From positions 1,024,245-1,088,244 of the forward strand of contig NW_004955502.1 in assembly GCF_000276665.1 (NCBI RefSeq): 64,000 nt of DNA, written 5' to 3'. The translations under genes and the position numbers were made by a program. The notes under the pieces were generated by a model, which saw only the letters and a program-made list of their open reading frames with translations, did not search any database and was not told the DNA's origin. This document shows, piece after piece, positions 12,841 to 23,335 of the stretch (position 1 is its first letter; each line of letters opens with the position of its first letter). Source of the DNA: Chinchilla lanigera (Eukaryota; Chordata; Mammalia; Rodentia; Chinchillidae).

Positions 12841-13487
12841 ACATTCAACTTTCACCACAACCTGCTTTCACTTAGGCTATGGCCATCCTGCTTGATGTAA
12901 AGTGTTATCACATTGTAGCTTTGATTTACATTTCTCTATTGATTAGTGACATGTAGCAGCTTTTTTCATATTCTTTCTCACCATTTGTATGTCTTCTTTT
13001 GAGAAATGTCTATTCAGATCCTTTGACCATATTTTAATTACTTTTTTAGCTGTGAAATGCTTCATATGCTCTGAAAATTTGTCTCATTAGATAAATGACT
13101 TGCAAATAATTTCCATTACTTGATAGGCTGAATTTTAACTCTTATTTACTTTGATACACAGAAGTTTTAAAGTCTGAGCTAATTTTATTTGTCTAGATTT
13201 ACTTTTATTTCTTGTACTTTTAATGTCATGCTCCAAAAATCACTGCCAAATGTTTTGCTATGAAAGTTTTCCCTTTATATTTTCTTGTAAACACTTGGGT
13301 CTTATGTTTAGATATTTGCTCTATCTTGAGTTACTTGTTGTATATGGTATACTGTAAATGTGCAATTTATTCTTTACATGAGAACATTCAGTTTTCCCAG
13401 CATCATTTGTTGGAAAGACAGCCTTTTCTATATTATTTGGTTTTGTATCCTTATCAAAGATCAGTTGACTTTCTGTACTTTCTACTC

Positions 13488-13529
13488 TACTGTATTTGTC
13501 TAAATATCTACTGTATTTGTCTAAATATC
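13488..13529. repeat. 21-bp perfect tandem duplication
   Basis: The unit 'tactgtatttgtctaaatat' plus c occurs twice back to back (13488-13508 and 13509-13529) inside the old L1. L1 relatives have one copy here, so this is a local duplication. Confidence 0.95.
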
Positions 13530-13726
13530 ATCACTTCTGTTGTTTTGTAACTCATTTTGAAGATGTTCAGCTGTGCTGTTCCATTTAAAGATTGTTTAGG
13601 CTGTTCAGGATTCCTTGAGATAGTGTATAAACTTTAAGATTTTTTTCTTTTTCCAAAAATGTCATCGTCTTTTTATAAAAGATATCATTTGATCTGTCCA
13701 TTGATTTGGTAATATTGATATTTTTA

Positions 13727-13860
13727 TATTGAGCCAGGTGGGGCAGCATGTACCTATAGTCTGAGCACCAAGGAGACAGGTGGGAGGATCACCTGATCCT
13801 GTGGTTTAAGACCAGTCTAGGGAGCACAATCAGACCTCGCTTTTAAAAAAAAAAACAAAT
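13727..13860 (+). repeat. 7SL-derived SINE (B1/Alu-monomer-like)
   Basis: It begins 'gagccaggtggggcagcatg' (A-box region), continues 'tgggaggatcacctga', 'taagaccagtctagggagca' and ends in a poly-A run 'ttttaaaaaaaaaaaca'. It is a ~130 bp monomer with no 29-bp internal duplication evident. It splits the old minus-strand L1, so it inserted later. Confidence 0.8.
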
Positions 13861-13980
13861 GATATCTTCCTATGGACACACACATATCTCCTCGTGCTTA
13901 TGTCTTCTTTGATGTCCTTAGTGATAGTCTTCAGTTCTCACTGTTTGTGTTGTTATCTTCTTATTAAAGTTTATTCCCAA

Positions 13981-14200
13981 GCACAGTAATACCTCAGTTC
14001 AGGAATGCTTCTGTTTGCAAGCAATTCAGTTGTCAAAAAAAGCATTCAACACAAATTTTGCTTCTGTTCACAAACTCCACACTGCATAATAAACATAATC
14101 ACAACCATCTTCCACATACAAACACAAACACAAACATGGCCATCTTTCCCAAAGTCATAAAACAAATTAAGTTCATAAACTGAGATGGCACTGTATTTCA
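13981..14200. mobile_element. Insertion in L1, possibly Tigger-like DNA transposon
   Basis: L1 text stops at about 13980 ('attcccaagca') and resumes cleanly at ~14201. Between them, 'cagtaatacctcagttcagg' and paired 'ttcacaaact' / 'gttcataaac' motifs look like the terminal region of a Tigger-type element ('cagt.atacct..'). No coding sequence. The family call is weak. Confidence 0.4.
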
Positions 14201-15349
14201 TTCTCATTGATGGTGCTGTAAATTAAATTGTTTTCTTAAATTCCCTTTCAGATTGTTCATTAATGTAGAAAAACAATTCATTTTGTATGCTAACTTTATA
14301 TACTCCAACTTTGCAGAATTCATTATTACTAATGAGGTTTTTGGTAGAATCTTCAGGGTTTTCTGCATATAAAAGACTCATGGTATCTTTTGCAATATCA
14401 TTTGCAAACAAAGATAATGTTACTTCTTATTATCCAAGGTAGATGTCTCCTAATTGTTTTTTACTTATTGTTCTGGAAAGGACTTCCAGTATTATGTTCA
14501 ATAGAAATTGTGAGAATGGGTATAGTTTCTTTGTTTATAGGCTTAGAGAAAATGCTTTCAAGTTTTCGCCATTAAGAATTATGATAGCTGTGGATTTATT
14601 ATATATACAATTTATTGTGTCAAGGTCCAGTCCTTCTATGTATGTAGTTTTTTTATGGTATTTGTCATAAATGCATAATGAATATTTCAGAAATATTATT
14701 TCTGCATCAACTGAGATGATTATGTGAATTTGTCCTTTATTCTATTTAGATAGTGTGTTATATCAATTGATTTTTATGTGCCAACAGTCTTTGCATTGTA
14801 GGAATAAATCACATTTAGTCTTGGTGTATATTTTTTAAGTGTAATATTATATTTGATTTATTGTTGTTTTGCTAAGGACTTTTGCATAAAAATTTATCAA
14901 TGATATTTAAATATAATTTTCTTGAAGTTTCTTTGTCTGGTTTTGGTATCAGTATAATGTTCTCATAAAAAATATTTTGAAGGATTAGTGTTACCCTTTA
15001 AAAGGTAGAGTTCTCTTAGGCAAGCCATCTATTCCTGCAGTTTTCTTTAAGGGGACTTTTTGATTTTGATTCAATCTCCTTTAAAGACTTAAATAAATTT
15101 ATTTTTAGGATTTAGCACTGACACTTTGTATATTTCTAGGCATTTGCCTATTCTTCTAGGTGTTTTAATTTGTCACTAAATAAATATTCATTATATACTC
15201 ATACTTCTTTAAAAAGTTCCTGTGGCCTTTGTTCATTCCTCTTTCATTTATAGTTTTAATTATTTAAAGTTTCTTTCTCTTTTATATTATAGCAAAAAGT
15301 TTATCAATTTTGTTGATTTTTAAAATTCCTTGTTCAGTTGTTTTTCTTT

Positions 15350-15483
15350 CCTTTTCTCTCTCTCTCTTTATATATAATATATATCTTTTATGTATATATC
15401 ATATATATATCTTGTGCATATATATCATATCTCTCTATATATCTTTTATATATATAATATATATATCGTACATTTATACATAC

Positions 15484-15515
<32 letters not shown>
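15350..15515. repeat. Microsatellite (TA)n with (TC)n and (GA)n ends
   Basis: A pyrimidine (TC) start, about 110 bp of alternating TA with 'atatatcttttat' units, and a pure (GA)n block at 15492-15515. A 97-codon open frame over it is a repeat artefact. Confidence 0.95.
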
Positions 15516-15516
<1 letters not shown>

Positions 15517-16371
15517 TTTATATTTACCTATTTCTACACTAATCCTTCTTATAGCCTTATTTCTCCTAACTGGAATTTTTCTTCTTTTTTTAAAATTCTC
15601 TAAGATGTAATGTTGGTTTATTTTATTTGAGATCTGTCTCTCTTTCTAAGCAGTTAAATAAACTTCTTTTGCTCCAGCTTTCTCTGCCATCTATGAATTT
15701 GGGTTTGTACTATTTTCTTTTTTTAATTTTATTTTAAAGAGAGTAGTACATGAGTCACAAACAAACAAAACAATCGAACAGTAGTAGCATACCAGAATCT
15801 CAAACATAAATCAAAGCAAGAACATTCAAAGTGATACAGGGTCTCAAGACTAATTAATACAAATCAACAGTGGTTGTTACATTGTATATCACTATCCTCA
15901 ACTACATTGCTCAGATTATCAGATGTAAGAATGAAAGATTGCTCAAACCACTAAAGAGAATGAGAAAATAATTCTTCAGTAAAACATTAGAGATAATAGA
16001 GTTTCACTAGACAAGATGGTAGGAGTTCACCATTGCACTTTCATTGCATATTGTTACCTTCAAATCAGTTGCTCAGACCACCAGACACAAGCATGCAAAG
16101 TCAATCAGAACATAAAACATTGTGAGCATTAACTGTTCATTTCAATACACCATCAGACCACAGCAATCAGTCATCGCAGCTATTTATATATATATTTACG
16201 TTTCGCCTTCCTTCTTTCTTTTTTCTTCTTTCCCTCATCCCAGTTGCTCCTTCCTTTGAGCAATTTCTTTCCCTTTAATTTCTCTCAGTCTGTTTGTTAC
16301 TTGTGTGCAGGAACGCTATTGATTTTTGAGGGATAGTTTTGTATCCAGCTACACTACTGGATTTGGCTATT

Positions 16372-17000
16372 AAACCCATGAGCATTTTGGTGCAGCTGAG
16401 AAGAATGTGTATTCTGATGCTGTTGGAAGGAGCACTCTGTAAAGGTCTACTAAGTCCATATGTTTACATGTTTGGTTGAGTTCTGTTATTTCTGTCCCAA
16501 TTTTTTGTCTAGTTGATCTATCTGTTTGTGACAATGGTGTGTTAAAGTCCCCTGTTATGATTGTGTTGCTACTTATTTCATTTTCATGTCTGTTAGAATT
16601 TGTCTTATATAGGTGGGTGCTCCTATGTTTGGTGTATAGATGTTTATTCTTGTTATCTCTTCCTCTTGAAGCTTCCCCTTCACATATATGTAGTGACCTT
16701 CCTTATCTCTTTTAATTGTTCTTGGTTTGAAGTTTATGTTGTCTGCAAACAGAATAGCTACACCGCTTTTTTCTTGGTTCCTGTCACATGGAGTTTTGTT
16801 TTCCATCCCTTAATTTTCAGTGTTTGAATTTCCTTTTGAGTTAAATGTGTTTCTTGTATACAGCATATAGTTGGGTTTTGATTCCTAATCCACTCTGCAA
16901 GTCTGCTTCTTTTGGTTAGTGCACTGAGACCATTTACACTGATGGTTACAAAGGATATGTACTGGCTTATCTTTGTCATACTATTCTCTTGTTGGTTTCT
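16372..17000 (-). pseudogene. L1 ORF2 endonuclease remnant, minus strand
   Basis: Minus-strand frames give 'ISQYISFVTISVNGLSALT', 'NPTICCIQETHLTQKEIQ' and, after a frame break, 'GVAILFADNINFKPRTIK' and 'EEITRINIYTPN'. The endonuclease Asn (VNGL) and catalytic Glu (QETH) are both visible. It runs on to the 'GDFNTPL'-like block near 16550 and then decays. The RT domain is deleted apart from a short piece, so it cannot mobilise itself. Confidence 0.87.
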
Positions 17001-17009
17001 CCTTTTTCC

Positions 17010-17800
17010 CCTCTGTTTAATTTCTTGCTCTGCTTGAGGTTCATTTCTGTTGTTGTTCTTGAAGTTGCAATTTGTTTTATCTCTTTCTAGTATATCTTTT
17101 AGTACTCTTTGTAGGTTTGGTTTGGTGCTCATGAATTTCTTCCATTGTTCTTTATCATGAAAATATTTTATTTCTCCTTTAAATTTGAAAGATAGTTTTG
17201 CAGGGTACATCAGTGTAGGTTGAAAGTTGTTTTCTTTCAGTACCTAAAATACTTCACTCCAAGCTCTTTTTGCCTTGAGAGGTTGTGTTGAGAAGTCTGC
17301 CATGATTCTGATAGACTTTCATTTATAGGTGATCTGCTCCTTTTCTCTAACAGCTTTTAATATTCTGATCTTTTGTTGAGTTTCTGGGATCTTGATCACT
17401 ATATGTCTGGGTGTAGATTTATTTATTTATTTATTTTGGTTAGGATTAACTGGAGTTCTATATGCCTCACTTATCTGTATGTCCAATTCTCTTACCATGC
17501 TTGGGAAATTTTCTGCTATTATTTCTGCAAATAGTCTTTTTATGTCACTTGTGTTGGGACCTGCTGTTTCATTAATACCTATTAATCTGACATTGTTTCT
17601 CTTTGCTTCATCTTGCAGTTGTTCAATTGTTATTTCCTGGTTCCTTGTTGTTTTTAAGAGATCCTTCCTTTCACATTCATTAGTTGCAGTGCTGTCTTCA
17701 AGATCTGAAAGTCTATCTTCAGCTTCGTTCAGGCGTTTTTGCAAGCTTTCAATGGAATTTTTAAGTTCTTGGATATCTCCTGCGACTGCTCCTGGCCAGG
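17010..17800 (-). pseudogene. L1 ORF1 remnant, minus strand
   Basis: A 105-codon minus frame (17427-17744) reads 'RLNEAEDRLSDLEDS', then 'IEQLQDEAKRNNVRLIGI' and 'AEIIAENFPSMVREL', which is the end of the coiled coil and the RRM. The C-terminal domain follows in another frame after a break (17260-17400). 'LSFKFKGEIKYFHDKEQW' at 17110-17210 is the end of ORF1. Frame changes break it. Confidence 0.87.
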
Positions 17801-17830
17801 CTCTCCAATTTCACCTGTAAATTTGACAGC

Positions 17831-19165
17831 ACTTTCAATCCCCGAATTCATCTGCTTCACTCTCACACTTCAGGACATAAACATCCCAAAGATCCCAGTT
17901 CCCCTTCCAGATGCTGCACTAATCTCTGGCTCCCAGGCACATTCTCAATCTTCATGCCCACCCAGATCTACTTCTGTGTACTCTGTCTGCATTTTCTGCT
18001 CCCCCAAACATATCCCCACAGGACAGGTGGCTCCTACTCATCCTCTCGCAGTCTCACACAGCCTGAGGACTAGTTCCACGATAGCAGTCCTGGCTTATCA
18101 GAACCACCATGGATCTCTTGTCAAATACCATGAGGCAAGGACCCTGCTGGGCATGTGTACCTCTAGAGGCCCCTGCATACCTGGCTCATCAGCCATTCCC
18201 CCTCATGTGGGTCAACACCTGGGCTTTCTCAAGATCTTACATACTGAGCTCCCACATTTTGGGAACTCACAGATACATATGGTCACCTTTCCATATGAAA
18301 TGAGGAGTACTTGGTGCCCCATCCTCCACTCCTATCACTGGGAGACTTGGATCCTTAACACAACTACTCACCTTTCAGCTCCCTGCCTGCATTAGGTCTT
18401 TTCTCAGGGGTTTCCCCTTTGGGGAAGGCCCCAGGGGAAGTGCAGTGTATCCCTAGAGCTCTTCCTCCCACCCCAGTGAACATCAGACCTACAGAAGGCC
18501 CTCCATCCATGGGTCCCCACTGAAAAGGGCCTCAATTCCACAGCAGACAGACAGGTCATGCTCATCCCCACCAATCTCTTCTTTCGCTGGAACAAAAGCT
18601 CTCTGACAAGTAATAGAATTCTTCACATTCAGCCAGATCCACCCAACCCATACCTGTGCTAGAAGCTAAGTCTCTCATCCCCCCCACCTATCCTTCCTGA
18701 CTGCCATGACCCACGGGCTCCTAATAGAAATCCCAGTCGCTTCAGACATGAACCTTACCTTACAGGCCCTTGGGGCTGCACCTTTACCAACTTCCACTTC
18801 CATCTCTTAACTCCTCTGAGCCAGCTATTGTCCCAGGTCCAGCAATATTCAACTAAAACACATAGTCTCCTAACATCTGTCTGGGTGCCTCTATTATTCA
18901 CCGGGAGTTTTCTTCCTGTGTGGCAGTGATATCCACAGTTGTCTTCTCACCAGCTAGACAGGAGCATGCACCTTGGCCTACCTACCTTACTTGCCAACAT
19001 CCTTTATAGCACTGAAAAGGCTCCCATCTCCATCTCCATCTGGCTCAATTCTAGTTCACCAAATGAGCCATACAGCTCACCCCCTGCTGGCCAGTCTCGG
19101 CACTGCTACCGCAGTGGAATCCAGCACAGCCAGACTTTATGTCGGCAGCACATAAAGTTTACAGT
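17831..19165. other. C-rich block, possibly L1 5' UTR in antisense
   Basis: This 1.3 kb is clearly richer in C (G on the minus strand) than its surroundings. It lies directly 5' of the minus-strand L1 ORF1, and the next recognisable sequence beyond it (19170 on) is older L1. That placement suggests the 5' UTR of the younger L1, but I cannot recognise a specific UTR family. A 218-codon plus-strand open frame (17739-18395) starts inside antisense L1 and is probably chance. No splice or promoter motif is convincing. Confidence 0.45.
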
Positions 19166-19169
19166 CATC

Positions 19170-19560
19170 TTGCAGAGTAGGTACATGCACATAACACAGC
19201 TTGTTTCTTATTTTAATTCTCTTTCCCTTCCCACCCACCTCTCCCATCTGTCTGTAAATCCCTTTTCCCTTTTTCATTCTTGTTGTTGTTATTACTCTTA
19301 GCTCATGTTTATGGCATTCAATGGTTGCATTACTTGAGGTTATTAGGTTCTTGTAAACAGCATATCTTAATTCTTCTTTTTTGTTTTAACTTAAGGATTC
19401 TCTCTAGCATTTCTTGTGGGGTAGATATGGTGCTGATAAATTCTCTCAGCTATTGTTTGCCTGCAAGAGTACTAATTTCTCCTTCATTTTGGAAGTTCAG
19501 TTTGACACATGTCTGCATCCTGACCCTCCTGTTGGCCACTGCGCTAACGTGAACTGTCAT
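19170..19560 (-). mobile_element. Old LINE-1 fragment, minus strand
   Basis: Plus-strand text such as 'ttcttgtaaacagcatatct', 'tctagcatttcttgtggggt', 'ctgataaattctctcagcta' and 'aatttctccttcattttgga' is antisense of the L1 endonuclease-ORF1 boundary. It plausibly continues the older L1 seen at 12845-15715, with the younger L1 inserted between. Confidence 0.6.
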
Positions 19561-21360
19561 CGGAAACAGAGTCAGCCAGGTGAACACTTTTTCTCAAATC
19601 GCTGACTTGACTCCTGGAATTTGCCTGTTTGATTTTTTTCCTGTGCCTTCCTAGACATCACTTTATTGATCTTCTCTAACCCCTTTCATCTTCTCTTTCT
19701 CAGTTCCTTTCAGGCTAAGAATCATAGAGCTAACAGGAGGGTGAAATATCAAAATAGCAACTACATTGAAAAATAGCAGCACACAACATCTTTCAGTGAT
19801 TGAAATGTATATCAGACAATGGAAACTTTATGTGGCTAAAATGTCCAGGATGCTGGTGAATATCACATAGGCTCAAATTCTTCTAGCACATTGTGAAGTA
19901 TCCTGAGCCCTTTGCATCACAGCAATTCAATTAGATGACATGATAATGAATGCCCTATTGGGTATTGATGCACCTCTCCTAGGCATATTTGTTTTCAGAG
20001 TTTTTTTCATTGTAGAATATCAAAGATAAAATATCCATATCGATTTTTAGTTCATGCTAATTTGATATAGAATATATCTAAATAGGTACTGTGGTAAGTG
20101 GAAAATCTCTAAACTGCCCTACAACTAAGTAGAACAGAATAAACTTGCCATTTTACAAAAATATGACTCATCAAAATGTATGCACTGGCCTTAATGACAG
20201 GATAATCCATATGTCCTGTGGGAGGTAATGAAATGCTTTAAGTAAAAGTTAAAACTTGGTCATGTTTTTTTGAGGCTAAACTTTATCATAAACTGTCTGA
20301 GTCATAAATATTGAGTCAGGCAGAGAAGGGAGGTAAACAGCAAGAATTTATTCTAAATGAAAGAATAAATTTACAGCATCTTTGTACTTTTGAGCTATAA
20401 CATATAATTTTTCCATTCTTTATTTATAAAGATTTTATATAGCTAAAATACTCATGTATCATTGCTACAAAGAAAGTAGAAACTGGCATTTAAAATTCTT
20501 ATTTAAAATAAAATAAAATACTTCTTTTTCTGAATATTGGATAAAAGTTCAATACATACAAACACTATTAAAATAACTACTGGCATAAACTACTGAAAAC
20601 TACACATTGTGGAATTAGAAAAGTGATCCTTTTCATTGTACAGATTACTTTTAACTACTTATACTCCTGTATTTCATAGTTCTCTTATAAAATATTATAT
20701 TTGAAATTTTTTATAATAAAGCATTAAAATGTGTGTAATTGGGTAGTGTGCAAATTTAAATACTATGTTTTGTGCTCTGGAGCTAAAACATTACCTTTTA
20801 ATTTAATTATCCTCAAAAAGAAAGTGACGTTTTTGCCCATATATTACTAACAATAATAAAAACTTTTCAAGTAAGTTTTGAAGAGCAATACTGGAATGGT
20901 TTGTCTTAATGAAAGAGGACTGTGTGTTACATGTGTGGATCCCTTTACTCATTCCTGTAGGACACTTAAACGTGTAATAATTCCACACAAAAGGGAAAAT
21001 TAACCATGAGTTTTCCTTTCAGTGGATATGATTGTGTAATCTGACATTATATGAGCTATGTGGCATTTGAAATGCATCCATGTATATGACAAACAAAAGA
21101 ATCATGTTGTATTTATATTTTTGGTTGTCTGGAACAAAATAGGTGATAGACAGAAAGATAGATGATAGATAGATTGATAGATACAGACAGACAGACAGGT
21201 TTGAACTCTTTATGAACATTTAAATTATTAAAATGTGTTTTCTCATGGACTATGTTATATATAACATGTAATATATGTGTGACATGTATATTTACTTATG
21301 TGAATGAATTTATGAGCTTGAGTGATTAAAGCCAGAACACAAAGTTGATTTAAAGAATCA
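19561..21360. other. Unassigned AT-rich sequence
   Basis: No gene or named repeat except the microsatellite at 21145-21199. All open frames are under 70 codons. Confidence 0.5.
21145..21199. repeat. (GATA)n/(GACA)n microsatellite
   Basis: Imperfect GATA units ('gatagatgatagatagattg') followed by four GACA units. A minus-strand frame rich in Leu/Ser/Ile here is an artefact of the repeat. Confidence 0.95.
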
Positions 21361-21364
21361 TCAC

Positions 21365-21705
21365 TTTCATGAAATGTTAGGTGGGAGTAGCTGTGATGCA
21401 GCCACGCCCAGACCTGAAATCTTGAATCATCAATAACTGTAAAGGCCTATGCAGGCCACTGAGTTTTTCTTCATCTGAGACCTACGCTGGCTTGCACACT
21501 TGGTCCAAAGCCATAATGGAAGAGAAAGAAAAGTGGGGAAGTTGAGTCTTAATAAGTAACTCTTAATTGGTGTTTATCTTGTGCCATTGTATATTGGAAA
21601 TGCATAACTTTCTTTCCGTTTATACAGGGGATCCCAGCTAAGACTTTGCTTAAATTTCAGTGGAGACTTTGGACATATTTTCGGATGGGACCTAAATCTA
21701 AACAT
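21365..21705 (+). mobile_element. MaLR internal-region fragment
   Basis: The part 'ggtgtttatcttgtgccatt', 'tatattggaaatgcataact', 'caggggatcccagctaagac' and 'tttgcttaaatttcagtgga' matches, with modest divergence, the 3' internal region of the complete element at 26020-26120 in this window. There is no LTR immediately next to it, so it is an isolated fragment. Confidence 0.72.
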
Positions 21706-22690
21706 GAAATTTATGTTTTATATACAACTTCTACATAAACCTAACAATCATTTTAGCCTGTTTCAAGTAATTTTGTACATTGGTTTCATTGTATTAAATT
21801 TTGCATTTTTGGCATAAGTTGATGTTCAAATAGTTTGGGAGTATAATGCACTTTGTAGGTTTGATTTTTGGATTAGACATATTCAAACTGCTTTAATAGC
21901 AGATTTATTAGTATTAGAATTGTTAGATTTAATTTTCTCCTTTGTGTTTTCTTGTTTTTTCTCAAGCACCCTATAATATGTATTGCTTTCATAAAATAAG
22001 TTTAAAAGTATTAAAACTACAAAGAATTGACCCTACGGCATATTGCTTTAGCTTTTAATTGTTATTAGATACTGACAATTTACCTATTTTTTCCTTTTGG
22101 CCTCATTAAAACCATATTCTTTTAGCATTCAGTTTGTGACTGAGCAAAATATAAAATGTAGGATTGTAAATACTTAATTAGATTTTTAAGATTGAACAAT
22201 TTAATTCCAGTTAAATGCATTCTGTCAACATTGCAGCATCATCTGTATAAGCTCAGGATAAAACTACAATAATAAACAAACCATTAAAATAAGAGTGAAC
22301 AGATCATAAACTGGTGGAACAAAGCATGGGAGAAGAGAAGAGCATAGGACTCAGGTATAATTTAACAAAAAAGTCACTGATACAAATATGTATAACCTGT
22401 ATCTCTGATACAGGTGTAACAACTATTGGGCATGACATGGTGAAAACTATTTTTCTGGTATCTCTTGGATTATATCAGAAGACCTAGGTTGCACTCAGGA
22501 GGTCTGCCTTGCTCTTGAATTATGTAAATAACTCTAATAACTTGTTCATCAGAAAGGGTCAGAACAGATTGCAGGTGTCAGGGGCTTGGTATCACTGTCA
22601 TTGCCTGTGTCATAGTGTCATTGGACCACCGGGGAGAAACACTCTGGGCAAAGTAAGAGTCTGTTGACTTTTGTGTGTTCCACCCATCTG
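21706..22690. other. Unassigned AT-rich sequence
   Basis: No gene or repeat recognised. Confidence 0.5.
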
Positions 22691-22691
22691 G

Positions 22692-22776
22692 TATTTGGGG
22701 TTCTGTTATTCTGGGTGCTGGGCTCAACCCAAATCCATGGTAAGCGAGCGCTCTCCCACTGAGGTGCATATCAAGC
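22692..22776 (-). repeat. Degenerate ID-like SINE, minus strand
   Basis: 'gggtgctgggctcaacccaa' followed by 'tggtaagcgagcgctctccc' and 'actgaggtgcatatc' is the reverse complement of an old ID body (B box, then the 'agagcgc..gctta' region, then the A box). Divergence is high. Confidence 0.55.
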
Positions 22777-23159
22777 TCACGTTTTACATCGTTCCTTCCA
22801 AGGGTTACAGCTGCTTAATCACCACTGAGCTTCTCAGCAATTGCTTATTGGGTACACCCACTGTTATGAACACCCAGCGAAGACCCACATTTCCATCCTT
22901 TCCAGTATGTACACCCATTTACTGGGACTATTGTCAACAGATGAATCTAGCTGGCCTTGTCTCTTGCTTTGACCAATAGCATATGCTAGAAATGATACCA
23001 TCCTTGTTCCAATCCTGGGCCTCAGAAGGGCTTGCACCTTTCTCATCCTCTTGCTGCTACCATTTGAAGAAATCCCCTTTAGCCAGCTGAATAAAGAGAG
23101 ACATCACCCCCATCAACAGACCCCATTAGGTGTGAGGGCTTTACAATGATCTGGTCCTG
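22777..23159. other. Unassigned sequence
   Basis: No gene or repeat recognised. A 102-codon plus frame (22671-22979) begins before the ID-like SINE and reads through it into this flank; it has no motif. Confidence 0.45.
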
Positions 23160-23335
23160 AGCTGGCCATAGTGGCTCACACCTGGAATCCTAGCACTCTC
23201 ACAAACTGAGGCAGGCAGACTTCAAGCTCAGTCTGGGCAACATAGTTACTTAGCAAGACCATGTCTCAAAATTACAAAGGAAATTAAGAGATGAGGTTGT
23301 AGCTCAGTGCAAATGACCTGGGTTCAATCTCTAAC
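23160..23335 (+). repeat. B1-ID composite SINE (B1-dID-like)
   Basis: The left half is B1: 'gctggccatagtggctcaca', 'cctggaatcctagcactc', 'aactgaggcaggcagactt', 'gtctgggcaacatag' and 'agaccatgtctcaaaatt'. After a short A-rich linker the right half is ID: 'gatgaggttgtagctcagtg' then 'tgacctgggttcaatctct', with the middle of the ID missing. This architecture is that of B1-dID, a dimeric SINE known from squirrel-related rodents and dormice. Confidence 0.72.

Larger units (their letters stand above)
9176..12844 (+). mobile_element. LINE-1, plus strand, decayed and 3'-truncated
   Basis: This element carries in order a probable 5' region (9176-9430), ORF1 remnants, an ORF1-ORF2 spacer and ORF2 up to the reverse transcriptase domain. 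It stops abruptly at about 12844 after the 'LGINLTKDVKDLYIENY' block and is joined to an L1 in the opposite orientation. The missing 3' half of ORF2 and missing poly-A show it was broken after insertion. Many stops and frameshifts make it inactive. Confidence 0.92.
12845..15715 (-). mobile_element. Older LINE-1, minus strand, ORF2 portion
   Basis: On the plus strand this reads as antisense L1 ORF2 from the C terminus back toward the RT. Markers are 'tcttttgagaaatgtctatt' (13000), 'cccagcatcatttgttgga' (13398), 'tatccttatcaaagatcagt' (13447), 'tttattcccaag' (13970), 'ttctgcatataaaagactca' (14362) and 'agtttatcaattttgttgat' (15298). It is interrupted by a 7SL SINE (13727-13860), a DNA-transposon-like piece (13981-14200) and a microsatellite (15350-15515). 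Open frames on the plus strand here are antisense shadows. Confidence 0.88.
15716..17830 (-). mobile_element. Younger LINE-1, minus strand, internally deleted
   Basis: Read on the minus strand the order is: ORF1 C-terminal two thirds (from ~17800), a short spacer, ORF2 endonuclease (to ~16380), a small RT piece at 16316-16372 ('GYKTIPQKSIAF' type), and then what looks like an L1 3' UTR (15716-16315) with a purine-rich tract (plus-strand pyrimidines 16200-16260) and an A-rich end at 15716-15735. Most of the RT and the C-terminal region are missing. The ORF text is better preserved than in the neighbouring L1s, so it is younger. Confidence 0.82.

Noticed and set aside
16758..17210. 150-codon minus-strand frame
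   Set aside because: Not a host gene: it is the ORF1 C-terminus fused by a lost stop to the start of L1 ORF2, reported as L1 pseudogene pieces.
17392..17820. 142-codon plus-strand frame with membrane-like hydrophobic runs
   Set aside because: It is the antisense of L1 ORF1.
17739..18395. 218-codon plus-strand open frame
   Set aside because: It begins inside antisense L1 ORF1 and extends through a C-rich block where stops are rare. No domain, signal peptide or conserved motif is visible.
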